Origin: Ditylenchus dipsaci
Lineage: Eukaryota; Nematoda; Chromadorea; Rhabditida; Anguinidae
Assembly (NCBI GenBank): GCA_004194705.1
Contig: SADC01000318.1
Coordinates: 186,001-250,000, forward strand
Direction of reading: 5' to 3'
DNA length: 64,000 nucleotides
Under the pieces are notes generated by a model, which saw only the letters and a program-made list of their open reading frames with translations, was not told the DNA's origin and ran no database searches. Of this stretch, positions 33,264 through 45,200 are shown piece by piece. Within the stretch, counting starts at the first letter, position 1, and the number at the start of each line of letters is the position of its first letter. The translations under genes and the position numbers were made by a program.

Positions 33264-36200
33264 GTCTTATATGTTATTTTAAAAAGAAAATAAAAAAATA
33301 AAAAAAAGATCCGGCCAACCGGATTCGAACCAGTGACTAGAGATTACAACTTCAATCTACAGTCTCCCGCTCTACCAACTGAGCTATGGCCGGCTGCATG
33401 AACAAAAGAACTAAAACATTACAAGTTCTAAAACTTAAAGTTTTTATTAAAGAAACTAAAAACTTTGAAAAGATTGATTCTTTCAGCATGGTTGGTAAAA
33501 TGGAAAAAGTTTACCATGGATAATATTTTTATCGCCCAGTTACGTAGCCGGCCATAGCTCAGTTGGTAGAGCGGGAGACTGTAGATTGAAGTTGTAATCT
33601 CTAGGTCACTGGTTCGAATGCGGTTGGCCGGATTTCTTTTTTTTGCTTTAGAATGTCCTGTAAGTAGCTGCCGATGCTTTTTTCGGCACGGGCGCCATAC
33701 ACAGCTCCTAGATACACTTAAAAAGTTTGATGTGTTGATGTGTAAATTTAATGTGTTTTTGTGGTTTTCTAAGCCCCGGTGCCAAAATTAAAATAAAAAT
33801 TTTGGCACCGGGGCTTAGAAAACCACACAAACACATTAAATTTCAGAAACTTTTATTTAGGCTTTGTAGAGCAAACCTCTACATGACAGTGTTTAACAAA
33901 TATTTTAAGTGTATTAGAGAGTTGACTGTACAAAAATGCTGAAAAATGGCGCAAATCATCAGCCCCTCTCTAGTGCCGAATTTTTTCCAGTCAGTGGCTT
34001 TCGAGGGGAAATTGGCAAAGCATCAAGTTAACCCTGGTTCTTATTAACCCTATTTTCCTCTGAAAGCGCCAGCATTTAGTCGCCGCCTAAGTAGCCAAGC
34101 TCTCATAGTTAATCCCTAATTATGAAATATTTGTGTAAAATTAAAGTTAAAGAAGCAATGCGAAGAAATCAATGGCACAAGGTTAGAAAAAAGCTATTAA
34201 AAAGCTGTTTAAAAAATGTGACTTATATCGGATAGAAAATAACGTTTAAATTTTGAAATGCAAACAAAAAATAATTCGAAAACATTATTGAAAAAATCTC
34301 CTCGTCCGGCGCGCATTCAAAACTTCGAAATTGCCATGATAAGTAAGAGACAGGGTCATAAAAGCTCTACTGGCCAGGGTTTCGTATGATATCATGTAGC
34401 ATGATATGACATGATATCATGGAGGTGATATCACGTATCATATCATTTGTTCGGACTTCATGTCATATCAGTATCACATCACTCGATCTTCCAAATGTCT
34501 GTATCATATCATTATCATATCACATCAAATGACAAATATCATGTGATATCAACTCATATCATGTGATATCAACTATTTTTCAAAGATGAGAGTGGTTTCT
34601 TTCAAAAGTATCGAAAAAGTCTTTTCTACTCATTCCGCACATCTAAGCTTTTGTTTTTTTTGTTTTTCAACACCTGGTCTTGAAACTCAGCTGAGTATTG
34701 GTCAACTGTTTTCTCTATCTGTGCTGAAAACCCGGTAGGATCTACAATTGGTGGCAAATCAGCCATAAAATGTCAACTGCCGTGTCACCATGATGTTTCG
34801 TTAATCAAACAAAGAATTTACAGGGTGTCCCACATTTGCCGCCCCTTTTGCTTGGCTTTTACTTTTCTGTTTTTTAAACCATTCAGCTATGTTTTTTTTA
34901 CTGAAAAGAGGACACTCTAGGATTCCGTTGACACCTAATTTGTGTTTTTTATTTGAAATTTACTTTTTCACTGACTTTAAAATGTTTTGGTAATTGTTCT
35001 TCCTTACCTGAATGGCTAATATCTTATTAAGCAAAAAGTGTGGACAGTGATCTGGTTTGGGATGCACATCGCTCTAACGCAAGTTTAAAAATTGAAAAAA
35101 ATGACAGGATAATGAACATGTAATCATTAAACCGATGGTTACCGTCCAAAGACACATGCTGTTCGCTTGATGAAATATTCAGTTATTTCGGAAAGGAAGA
35201 AAAATTACCGAAAAATCTTACTGGTCAGAAAAAAGTGAAACTATTAACGAAAGACAAAAATGAGATGTTGAACAGAGGCTTAGAAGGTCCTTTGTCTACT
35301 GAACAAAAACTCTTGCAAAATGGTTGAAGATTTAAAAAAATTTACCAAACCAAAACGGGCGGTGAATTTAGGGCACCGTAGCTATTAGAGAAATGTATTT
35401 ATTCGATGCTAGAATATATGCTACAAAAATATTCATAGGTATGATCCAATGTTAGATCATTTTGTATCTAACATCATGTAATAACAAAAAAGTTTGTTAT
35501 TACTACTTATATATGATGTTAATTAAGAAAAATTGCCTTGTAAAAACATTTGACGCCTAATTATTTCATTGGTCTAAAACTTTTATTCGAGTCCTGTGGA
35601 CGCCCTATTTTCATGTTGGACGCCTAAACTCATCTTGGACGCCTTAAGCGAGTATGGACGCCTAAAGTAGATTAGTACCCATAATTGTAGCCAGAGCAGT
35701 TTATTGTATTGGGTATTGTAAATTGGGACGAAAAGTGTCAGACCCGAGCCGAGAACAAACTTGAGGGGGTAGCAGCTTAGCAAGTGTGAACTGTACAGTT
35801 TAATCGAAAAAATGTCCCGCCTAGGCTATAAAAACTAAAAAACTCAATATAGTGGCCCCCGATACAGTGACCTTTTAGATATCGTGCCCCGCTAGGCCTG
35901 TCCTCGAGACGGCCACTATATCGAGATTCGACTGTAGAATATGAATAAATCTACCTTCGTCTGAAACGAACCCGGTGCAGGCTTAAAATTCATTCGCACC
36001 GGCACCAGCACCGGGTGTGTACTAAGATGTGTACTAATTGAATGTCCAACGTTTAACTCATTTGAATGCTTGATTTCTCGATAACTAATAATGAATTGAT
36101 CTGAATAATCATTTTCACACCGTCAAAAGTAAAACTGCTGACATTACTTGATATCATATACTATCGTGATATCATCATGATATTTTTATTTATTTATTAT

Positions 36201-39200
36201 TTACGCAAATGTATCACAATACAATTACGCAACTAAAATTCAAGTACAAAGTTAAGATGTGTAAGTCACACTCCATATTGGCTGCTACACTTACAAATTA
36301 TCAGTAAAACGACAATGAACAATTGACGTTAGATGGATTGATTCTTGCAAAAATACAAAGAAATTTACATTAAAGTGACAGCATGAAAAAATTTCAATTT
36401 GATCAGATAAAATTTACAATATTTTAAATTTGGCTAAAAACAATTCACGACAACAGTTATACTACTACCGAAAATTTGCGTGGATCATGGATTTCTTTTA
36501 CAGTTAGATCAGAAACATAATACTTTAAAAGACCACATTTTTTGTTATTTTCATAGGCTTCTTTCTAAGTGCATGGAGTTTGGTTAGTTCAATTTCTGTC
36601 ATGTCGCGCCTCACAAGGAGGTTTGATGGTGCATTAACAAAGTTAGGGAGGGACTTACGGAATTTGTAGAGAAAGGTGTCACGAGATTCTTTGCTGCTGA
36701 AGTGGACCTTGATGATTCTGGGCCTCCCATCCTTTTTCTGGCCATGTCGTCTCAGTTTCCATAGTCTGAGGTCACCAGCCACTCCAATCTCAGTTGCCAT
36801 AGCCCTTACAAATTCGGTGTCATTGTTGGTGGTTGTGTTTTCGTTCTCCATCTCTGGCATCCGTTCAATAATAGCAGTGCAGCTCTTCTCTTGCATAGCT
36901 TTGTGGGCAACAATAGTGTCAGTAATGATTTTGGAAATTGTTGATGAGTTGAGGAGGGTGTCCTTGCCATTAGCCAAAACATCGTCTAGATCCTCTTGTT
37001 ACTTTCATTGGAGTGTAGATCATTGTTGTCCAGCTCTTCTTGCAACTGCTTATTCAGGCTAAGTAATTTTCGGAAGGCGAGAAGAATATCACGAGCAGCA
37101 TCTCTAGCTTGGGCATAAGGAATGTAGTCATTTTTAGAAAATGTGGTCAGATCCTGGATTGACTTTTCCAAATCTTCGTAATAAGCGAAAATGTTGAATT
37201 AGTAGAATTTGGCATTGTCGATAGGCAATCAATAGTTAGAGAAAAAGGAAATATTGTAGGAAAAGCACAGAAAAGGCTCTACAGCAGAGATGAATCACCA
37301 ATAAATAAAATCTAGAGAAGAAAATGGAAGAGCTGCCTCTCCCTTTGAAAGCAACAACAAGAATGTATGATATGATATCATGCGGATATCACGTCAGCGA
37401 TGTCATGTCAATATCATATCATTCACGTTCATCAAATTCGACATCATATCAGATGATATGACATGAAATTTTATCTGAAAGCATATTACCTGAGGTGATA
37501 TCATGTCAACCCTATGTCATATCATTATCATATCAGGGCTCCGAAATCCATATCACGAAAACCCTGCTACTGGCCGGGCGAACCCGGATCGGAAAGTTAG
37601 TTGGCTATGTAAGATTTATTGGCTATATGGAAGACGGGCTAGACCGGGCGGAAATCGGTCCGAAAAAGTTTTTACCCGGGCTGCAAAAAGTACGGCTCGT
37701 GCACATGCCTGTATCCAACAAGAAATGGGTCTTTTGCCTTAGTCCCCTTTGTCGTTGTTTTTGTAATTTTTTTGGCTTTAGCAAGGGTTCTTTGGCCAGC
37801 GCCTGTAAAAGAGTGTGATTTTGAAAAAACGGCAAAACAATTTTTTTGTATTTTAATTCATTTAATTTATCATTTATTGAGCATAACAAAAATACAATTC
37901 AAAAAATGAAATTAAAATTTAATTTATGTAAATAAAAAGTATAATTCAGGCAGCGTGTTTCTTCTGCCAATTCTCAGTGGCCAACCTCTCCAAATGCCAA
38001 TCCAGACAATGTTACAGACATAGATGAACAGGATGACGGACCTCCTGCAGCTGCTCTCAGGTACTTATATAGCCTGAATTTTTTTTTGAAAAATTGTATA
38101 ATTGGCAGATTGTCAGAGGACTTTCTCCCCCTCTGGTACAATTTGTCTATGAAAGTGTATGTGCCCGGTTTTGTGCATATTCCGCCAGAGAAACGGCTAA
38201 GCTTCGATGCAGCACTCATCCTTAAGTTCCGTAAGTATTTTTGACTGATTTATTTAAAAAAATGTTTGCACATTTTTTAGGAGTTCGCAACCCAACTAAG
38301 GTTATTGAGCTGAATTCTCTCAAGTTAGACTTCCCTGAAGACTTGTCTCTGTTCCAAATTCAGCAAGATGAAGTGTTAGTGTAAATCGGGTAGGTTTTAA
38401 ATTTTTGGCTCTATATGTGTTTGAAGGTATACCCAAAAAATATGCCTTGCCTCCTCCCCTGTCGTTTTTTCAGCACAATTTTTTTCTTCTCAAAATATTG
38501 AAATGTTTCATTGTAATTTTTGTAATTTGGCAAATTTTTTGGGTATAACCTCGAAAACACATAGAGCCGAATTTTTTCGGACGAAAATTTGAATTGATGC
38601 AAATTTGCAGCGTTTGAGAAGAGACCCACAAGAAAGCAGCACATCTTCACCTGAACAATCTTCGTCTTCCTCTGTATCAGAATCGACAAAAGAATTGAGG
38701 TTAAAGGCAGTGGAAACTTCATCGGTGTCTTCTAGCGAGCTTGACAACGACAACATTAATAACGATTCTAATGTAAATTTTTGGGCATTTATGCAGTACG
38801 GAGGCGCACTTTGTATTGATCTGAAAATAGTGTTTTAAAGTCTCAAAATTAATTTTTATACGCTTTAAACAATATAAAATTTATTTTTCGGCACTTTCCT
38901 GCACTCAAAATTAATTTTTGAAAAAATCATGTTTGACAAAAACTTGATTTTTTGCTTTGGAGGATCATGCAAATCAAGATTTTGCCAATTTTTTTAAATT
39001 CGGTTCTTCATGTATTGGAGTATCAGAAAATAGGGTTCTTATTATTTTAAACGTATAAAAATTACTTATGAGACGTTTAAACACTATTCTGAAATCAATA
39101 CGAAACTACCAATTTTGTTGGTTTTTAAAAAGACTGGTTTGTAAGCTACTGCTTTTCAAAATATTCATATCGTGTGAAACTTTTGTTATTTTGTCGCGAA

Positions 39201-42200
39201 TTTAACCAAAACCACAAAAGGACAAGCACATTCAAAAGATTTTTTTGAATCAAGCATGTTATCACAATGCTTTTAAAATTTTGTAAAAATGTCAAAAAGT
39301 TAGTTTATGGCGCCAAGATCACATTTCGGTAAATTATTGACCAAAGACATTTCTGAGCGAACTTTTGGAATTTTCGATAAAAAATTGACAAGTTTGACGG
39401 TAAAAGTTTTAAGAAGGTTGTCTCTAATATAAAAAATTTTAGATTCTGTATGCATCCTTCTGAGGTTTTGGCTAAATTTTTAGCAAAAATTTTTGGCTGT
39501 AATTCTTTTCGACCCCGAAATCATACCTTTTCTGCCTCAAAGGGCTCTTTTCCTGCCTTAGATTTTAAAAAGCATTTGTTCTGAGTGATTTTTCAATCAA
39601 TTTTTTGATTTTTTAATCCATTTCATAGCTCTGAATCTCAGCTTTCTAGCAAGCTGTTGAGTGATTTTAGTGAAGTTTCAAAAAGGTGGATAAAAAGGTT
39701 TTTGAATAGAGAAAATTGTTTCGAGGATTGTGTCCATTCAAAGATTTTTTCCTCCAACTTTTGAAAAAATTTATATGCTCAGTTGATAGCATGTAAGAAA
39801 GCTGAGATCCAGAGCTACAAAATGGTTAAAACAAAACTAAAAATTTATCAGAAAATTACCGAGAACAAAGAGTTTTTCAAGTTTGGGGCAGGAAAAGAGC
39901 CTTTTGAGGCAGAAAAGGGGTCAATTTCGGGGTCGATAAGTATTTCAACCAAAATTTTTGTTGCAGAAAAAATATATTCTATAATTATTATAGAATAAAC
40001 TTAATCAGTAATATCTTTTACTTTAGTTTTGATTTAAATTTTAATTTCAGAACAGCGATGCTCCAAAACGAGTACCCGCTGCTGTAAAAGTGATCAAAGT
40101 GACTGCTAACGAGACTCTGGAAAAAGTTTTTTTCGAGCTAGATGGTCTTCTGCAAAGGACCAAGAATACTACATCAAAGTAACCTACTTATTCTTTCTAA
40201 AAAACCATCTTCAAATCTAAAGAAAATTTCAGATCCCTATTCCGGTCCTATAGCCAAGAAACTTTCGGGTCTTTACCTGACCCAATACACCACACTAGAA
40301 GGTAAGAAAAAGTATGCAGCCGTGTCCCAAATGGAGCCCACAGATGCTCGCAGGGTGGTGCCGTGTTTTGACGAACCAGGTTTCTATTTTGAACTAGCTT
40401 CTAGGCCTTGCTAACCCTAGTCTTGCTGTTAACCACGCTTTTTCAAATTTATTACAGCCTTTAAAGCGGTCTGGAGACTCCGTGTCATCCACCCAGTCGG
40501 CTCCAAAGCGGTCAGCAATGCTATTGAACTCACTGAAGACGAGCCAACGTGCGTTTTTGACAATAATTTTGGGTAGGCTTTCGATTTAAGTTGAGATTTC
40601 AGAAGTCACCCTGACTGGATTTTGACTACCTTTGACGAAACCCTGCCAATGTCTTCCTATTTACTGGCTCTGGTGGTGTCCGATTTCGAGTATGTGGAAA
40701 GAAGAACCAATAAAAACACGAGGGTGAGCAGAAATTTCAGTTATTTTAATGTAAAAAACTAGCTGTAAGAGCCCATGCAAGCCCCTAAAGTTTCCAATTG
40801 TCAAATAAACGTCCAACTCTTTTCGGTAGGTTAATACTTATTGCCTGCACAAAATCATAAGCTGAAGAGGGACCGAAAATAGTTTTTTTTTCAGTGAAAA
40901 CATGCGGAGCACCCCTCCATTAAAATCAACTTGGGGAACCAAGGCAATGTTTTCCGAAAATTTTGGCTTCATTTTTTTCGGTTGTTTTATTTATAGAAAA
41001 AGGGGACAAACGAATTACTTAATTCGTTTGTCCCCTTTTTTCCACTTTTTGAATTCGCGCCTTTTTTGGTTTTAAATTTCTGAATTAACTTACTTGTCTT
41101 GCAAAGAACTCCTATCATTTTAAAAGTTTTTCTATAATCAAACCTCAGTTCTACTGGGTGATCTATGCACCAAACCAAGTGGTCGTCCACTTTGATAAAA
41201 AAAAACAATTCTTTGAAGTCCTTCGGGTTCCAAAACATGTTTTCTGGACTAATTCGAGCATGCTAAAGATGGTTTGACAGTACTAAAATCATGTTTTATC
41301 AAGAAATTTTGAGTTATTGTGAATTATTGATTTATCAAAATCAATAATTTACGATAAATCAAAAATTTCTTGATAAAACATGATTTTAGTACTGTCAAAC
41401 CATCTTTAGCATGCTCGAATTAGTCCAGAAACATGTTTTGGAACCCGAGAACTTAAAAAAAAATTTCGGGCGGAAAAATTTGGGGGTTTGGGTGGATATA
41501 TCCAGGTGCATATCCAACTAACCGGGAGGTACCCACCCTAAGTATTGAAGTTAGGATAGGTAAAATCGCAATTTTGAACTTAATAAATCCAATTCCCCAC
41601 ACAACTTTAAGTTAGAAAAGAATGGTTTATTTTTATTTTTTAGAAATTTTAATTTTTTAGGGGATCCAGATGAGTATCCATCTGTACAGGAGACACCTAC
41701 CCCATCTATTGGAGTTCGGATGGTTAAAGTTGGTTGGGAATGGACTGACGCTTGCTTAACCTGCGCTTAAGGTTCGACTAAGAGTAAAAAACGTTAAAGA
41801 AAAAGGAAACAGCAGCCAAATAAATAAAATGAAGAAGCCGCGAATTCAAAAGTGTAAAAAAGGGGAGAAACGAATTACGTAATCGTTTGTCCCCTTTTTC
41901 CATGAATGGAAAAAAGCGGATAGGCATGTTCGCACAAAGAAATTTTTGGTATTTTTTTTGCTCAGGTTGAATTTAGCCGAACAAGCCTACTCTAAGCTTT
42001 AAGTGGATAACCAGATATCCAACTGAACTCTTTGAATTTTCGGAACCACGCAAAAGCTTTAGATGCCATTAAAGCAAGAAGCGAACCTCTGAATAAATCA
42101 TGGGAAGAGACATAGGCAAAGATTGTTTGCTACCTCAAATACGGAAGATTCTACCTTTTTTTTTCAAAATTTAGCCTTGGTCGCCTGTTGATTTTTCGAA

Positions 42201-45200
42201 TTTAAAAACAAAGTCAAGTTTTATATTACAAATGCAAATTGTGAGGTCAGATATATGTTCCGCATAGTTTAATTACTACCCGCAGTGTCTTTAGAAATCT
42301 AAAAATTAGATCATCGAAAAATTCGGATTTTGTCTTGCCCTGAGGCACTTATTTTTGAACCACATATGCAAAATAAATCTAAACAGGGACTAATGCACAA
42401 AATTTGTTTGAAAACAGTCTTGATTAATTTCACTGATTTTTAGTTTCGCATCTGGGCCAGAAGCGATGCCGTCAACCTCACCTCCTATGCTCTCTCAGCC
42501 GGCATCAAAGTATTAGAATATTACGAGGATTATTACGGCATTCCTTTCCCCTTGCCCAAACAGGACATGATGGCGTTTCCCGATTTTGCCGCTGGAGCAA
42601 TGGAAAACTGGGGTCTAGTCACTTACAGAGAAAAATACTTGCTCTACAGTCCTGACTTGTACACTTCTCAGCAGCAAATGGCTGTGTCTTCGGTAGTCAG
42701 TCATGAATTGGCCACCAGGTGAAATTTCTATTGTACAGGGTGTTTAAAGAAATTTGGCAGTTTTAAAATCGCCATAACTTTTTCCAGTTCGTTTTTCGAA
42801 ATTACGTTTTTACACATCGATTTTTCTGGCCGACAATACTTTTGGTATAGATTTTCAAAAACACCATTTTGCTAACTCCGCTCTGTGGTTTGAGTTTCGA
42901 CTATCCACAGGACCAAAATCACAGGAGACTAAGCGAAAATCGTGTTTCCGACTTTGTATACCAAACAAATACTGTCAGCAAGAAAATCAATCTGTAAAAC
43001 AGAATTTCGAAAAACGGACTATAAAAACAGTTAGGGCCATTTTAAAACTGTCGAATTTCTTGAAAGACTTTTGAAGGGGCATGCCCACGCTAATAAGAGG
43101 TGGTGCCCGGGAATTCAAATTTTTTTCCGTATCATTGAAATTCTGTACGGATCTTTCAACTTGGTTTCTAACAAAACTACACCTAAAATTGAATTCTAGG
43201 CCTTATGTTGTTAGAAACCAAGTAAAAAATCCGAACAGAAATCCAACGATTAGAAAAAAAATTGAATTCCCGGGCACCACCTCTTATTAGCGTGGCATGC
43301 CCCTTTAATACAATTTAATGAAATATAGAAAAATGGCTGTAAGTGAAACACCCGTCAAAATATGTGAATCTCCCGTCAAATTCGGATTTTTAGTCAAATA
43401 CTGCATTAAATTTTGCGGGAATTCGAATTTTATAGTCAAAAAAAAGTTGGGTTGCTCAGAATACCTGCCCGGAGTGGCCAGAAGCTCCTGAAAGTTGGTT
43501 TTTCGGGGGGTAATCTGGGGGGGGGGGGGGGTGGTGCAGTGAACTTTTTGCGAAAATTCGATTGAGCGGATCAGATTTCCAGTAAGATGGCTAAATCGCT
43601 CAGAATGCCACCCTGAATCTTTCTCAGCCAGCTGAAACCACCCTAAGCACTGATTTAGAGTACTTAAATACTGGCTTGCAGAAATTTAGAATGGGTTAGG
43701 GTGGTTTCAGATGGTTGAGAATGATCAGGACGGAATTCTGAGCGATTCAGTCCATCTGACTGGAAATCTGATTTGCCACTCCGGGGAGGTATTCTGAGCT
43801 ATCCAAGTCATTTTTTGACTATAAAATTCGAATTCCCGCAAATTTAATGCAGTATTTGACTGAAAATTCAAATTTGACGGGAGATTTACATATTTTGTTG
43901 AATTTGAATTTGACGGGGTAAAAAATAAATTTGACGGGAGATTCACATATTTTGACGGGTTTTTCAATTTGATCCTAGAAAAATTCAGTGGTTTGGCAAC
44001 TTGGTGACCATGAAATGGTGGAGTGATCTATGGCTGAACGAGGGATTCGCTACTCTCATGGAATATCTAGGCACTCATGCCATAAGTAATGGAAACTTTA
44101 GAATGGTTGTTTTTTTTAATGAATATTCAATTTTGCAGAAGTTGCGAGACTAACGGCGTGGATTTTTTTGCAAAAAAAGTTCTTCCAAATGTCTCAAAAG
44201 TTACCGTATATTCTCTATTAGAAGGCCCGGCCTTCTATTTTTCAACCCTAAAAAGTCGGAAAAAAATATTTCGATTTTGAGATTTTCGGGTGCTCAACTA
44301 AAATTTTAAAAGTGGAATCAGGTGAGCTCGTGCTAACTAAGAAAACGCGAAAAACAGATTTGCGAATTTCTTTTCTATGCTGATATATAGGTCCTCAAGG
44401 GGCCTTCTATTAGAGAGGGCCTTCTATTAGAGAGGGGCCTTCTAATCGAGAATATACGGTATTTGTCTTTACCGTTTAATAATTTTTAGCCAAAAGAAAG
44501 TTTAAATTTTTTGTCTCCGTCTTCAAACTGAATGGTGAATTTTTTTTCAAATACTCTTCATGAACCAAAGCAGTTTTTTCCAAAAAAAAAAGACTTGTTG
44601 CCAAAAAAATATTAAAAGTGCAAAAAATGGCTTTTGAGGCTTTAAAAATTGCTGAAAAAAAAGGCTCACAACTTTTTGGACAGCCTCACAGAAAGTTTTA
44701 TTTGATAGAAATTTTATAAATTTTTTAGGACGAATATTTTCTGGTGGAAGCCCTAGACAGTGCTTTTGACAGGGATGCTCGAGCCACATCTCACCCTTTG
44801 TTCTTTGATATTTTGAAAGCTGAGGATGTCACTGAAGCTTTTGACTCTATAACCTATAGCAAGGTATCTCGTGACTGCTTTTAGAAAAATAAAAATATTT
44901 GTTATTTCAGGGAGCATCTGTGCTTCGCATGATTCGTGCAGTAATGGGAGAGGAGTACTTCAAAAAGGGGCTAAATGTAAGTCCGACTAAATTTTGGGAT
45001 ATAGACGTTTCCCCAAAATGAAACTTTTTTCATTTTGGGGAAACGTTTCCCCAAAATGAAACCCAAAAGAGTAAAATATCTCTAAGGTATATATGGAGAT
45101 ACTTATTTAGACATATCAAGGGTATTTGGCTGAATGTGATGGCCAAAGTCCAGCATATTCCACATTGCAAGGGTCAGGGTTAACACATGTATGTACCCCT

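Larger units (their letters stand above)
34375..37566. mobile_element. hAT-type non-autonomous element, 3192 bp, 8-bp TSD CTACTGGC
   Basis: Left end CAGGGTTTCGTATGATATCA and right end TGATATCACGAAAACCCTG are inverted, and both flanks are CTACTGGC (34367-34374 and 37567-37574). Next to both ends are arrays of ATGATATCA-like words (34386-34572 and 37364-37560), typical of hAT subterminal transposase-binding repeats. No hAT transposase was found inside. The interior carries a pogo-like piece (35845-35938) and an ORF1-only LINE copy (36185-37330). Confidence 0.8.
33264..37949. other. Aminopeptidase intron 4 (4.7 kb)
   Basis: Contains two tRNA-Tyr genes, the hairpin at 33744-33846, and the hAT-type composite 34375-37566. 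The 500 bp from 33850 to 34366 shows nothing recognisable. Confidence 0.5.
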
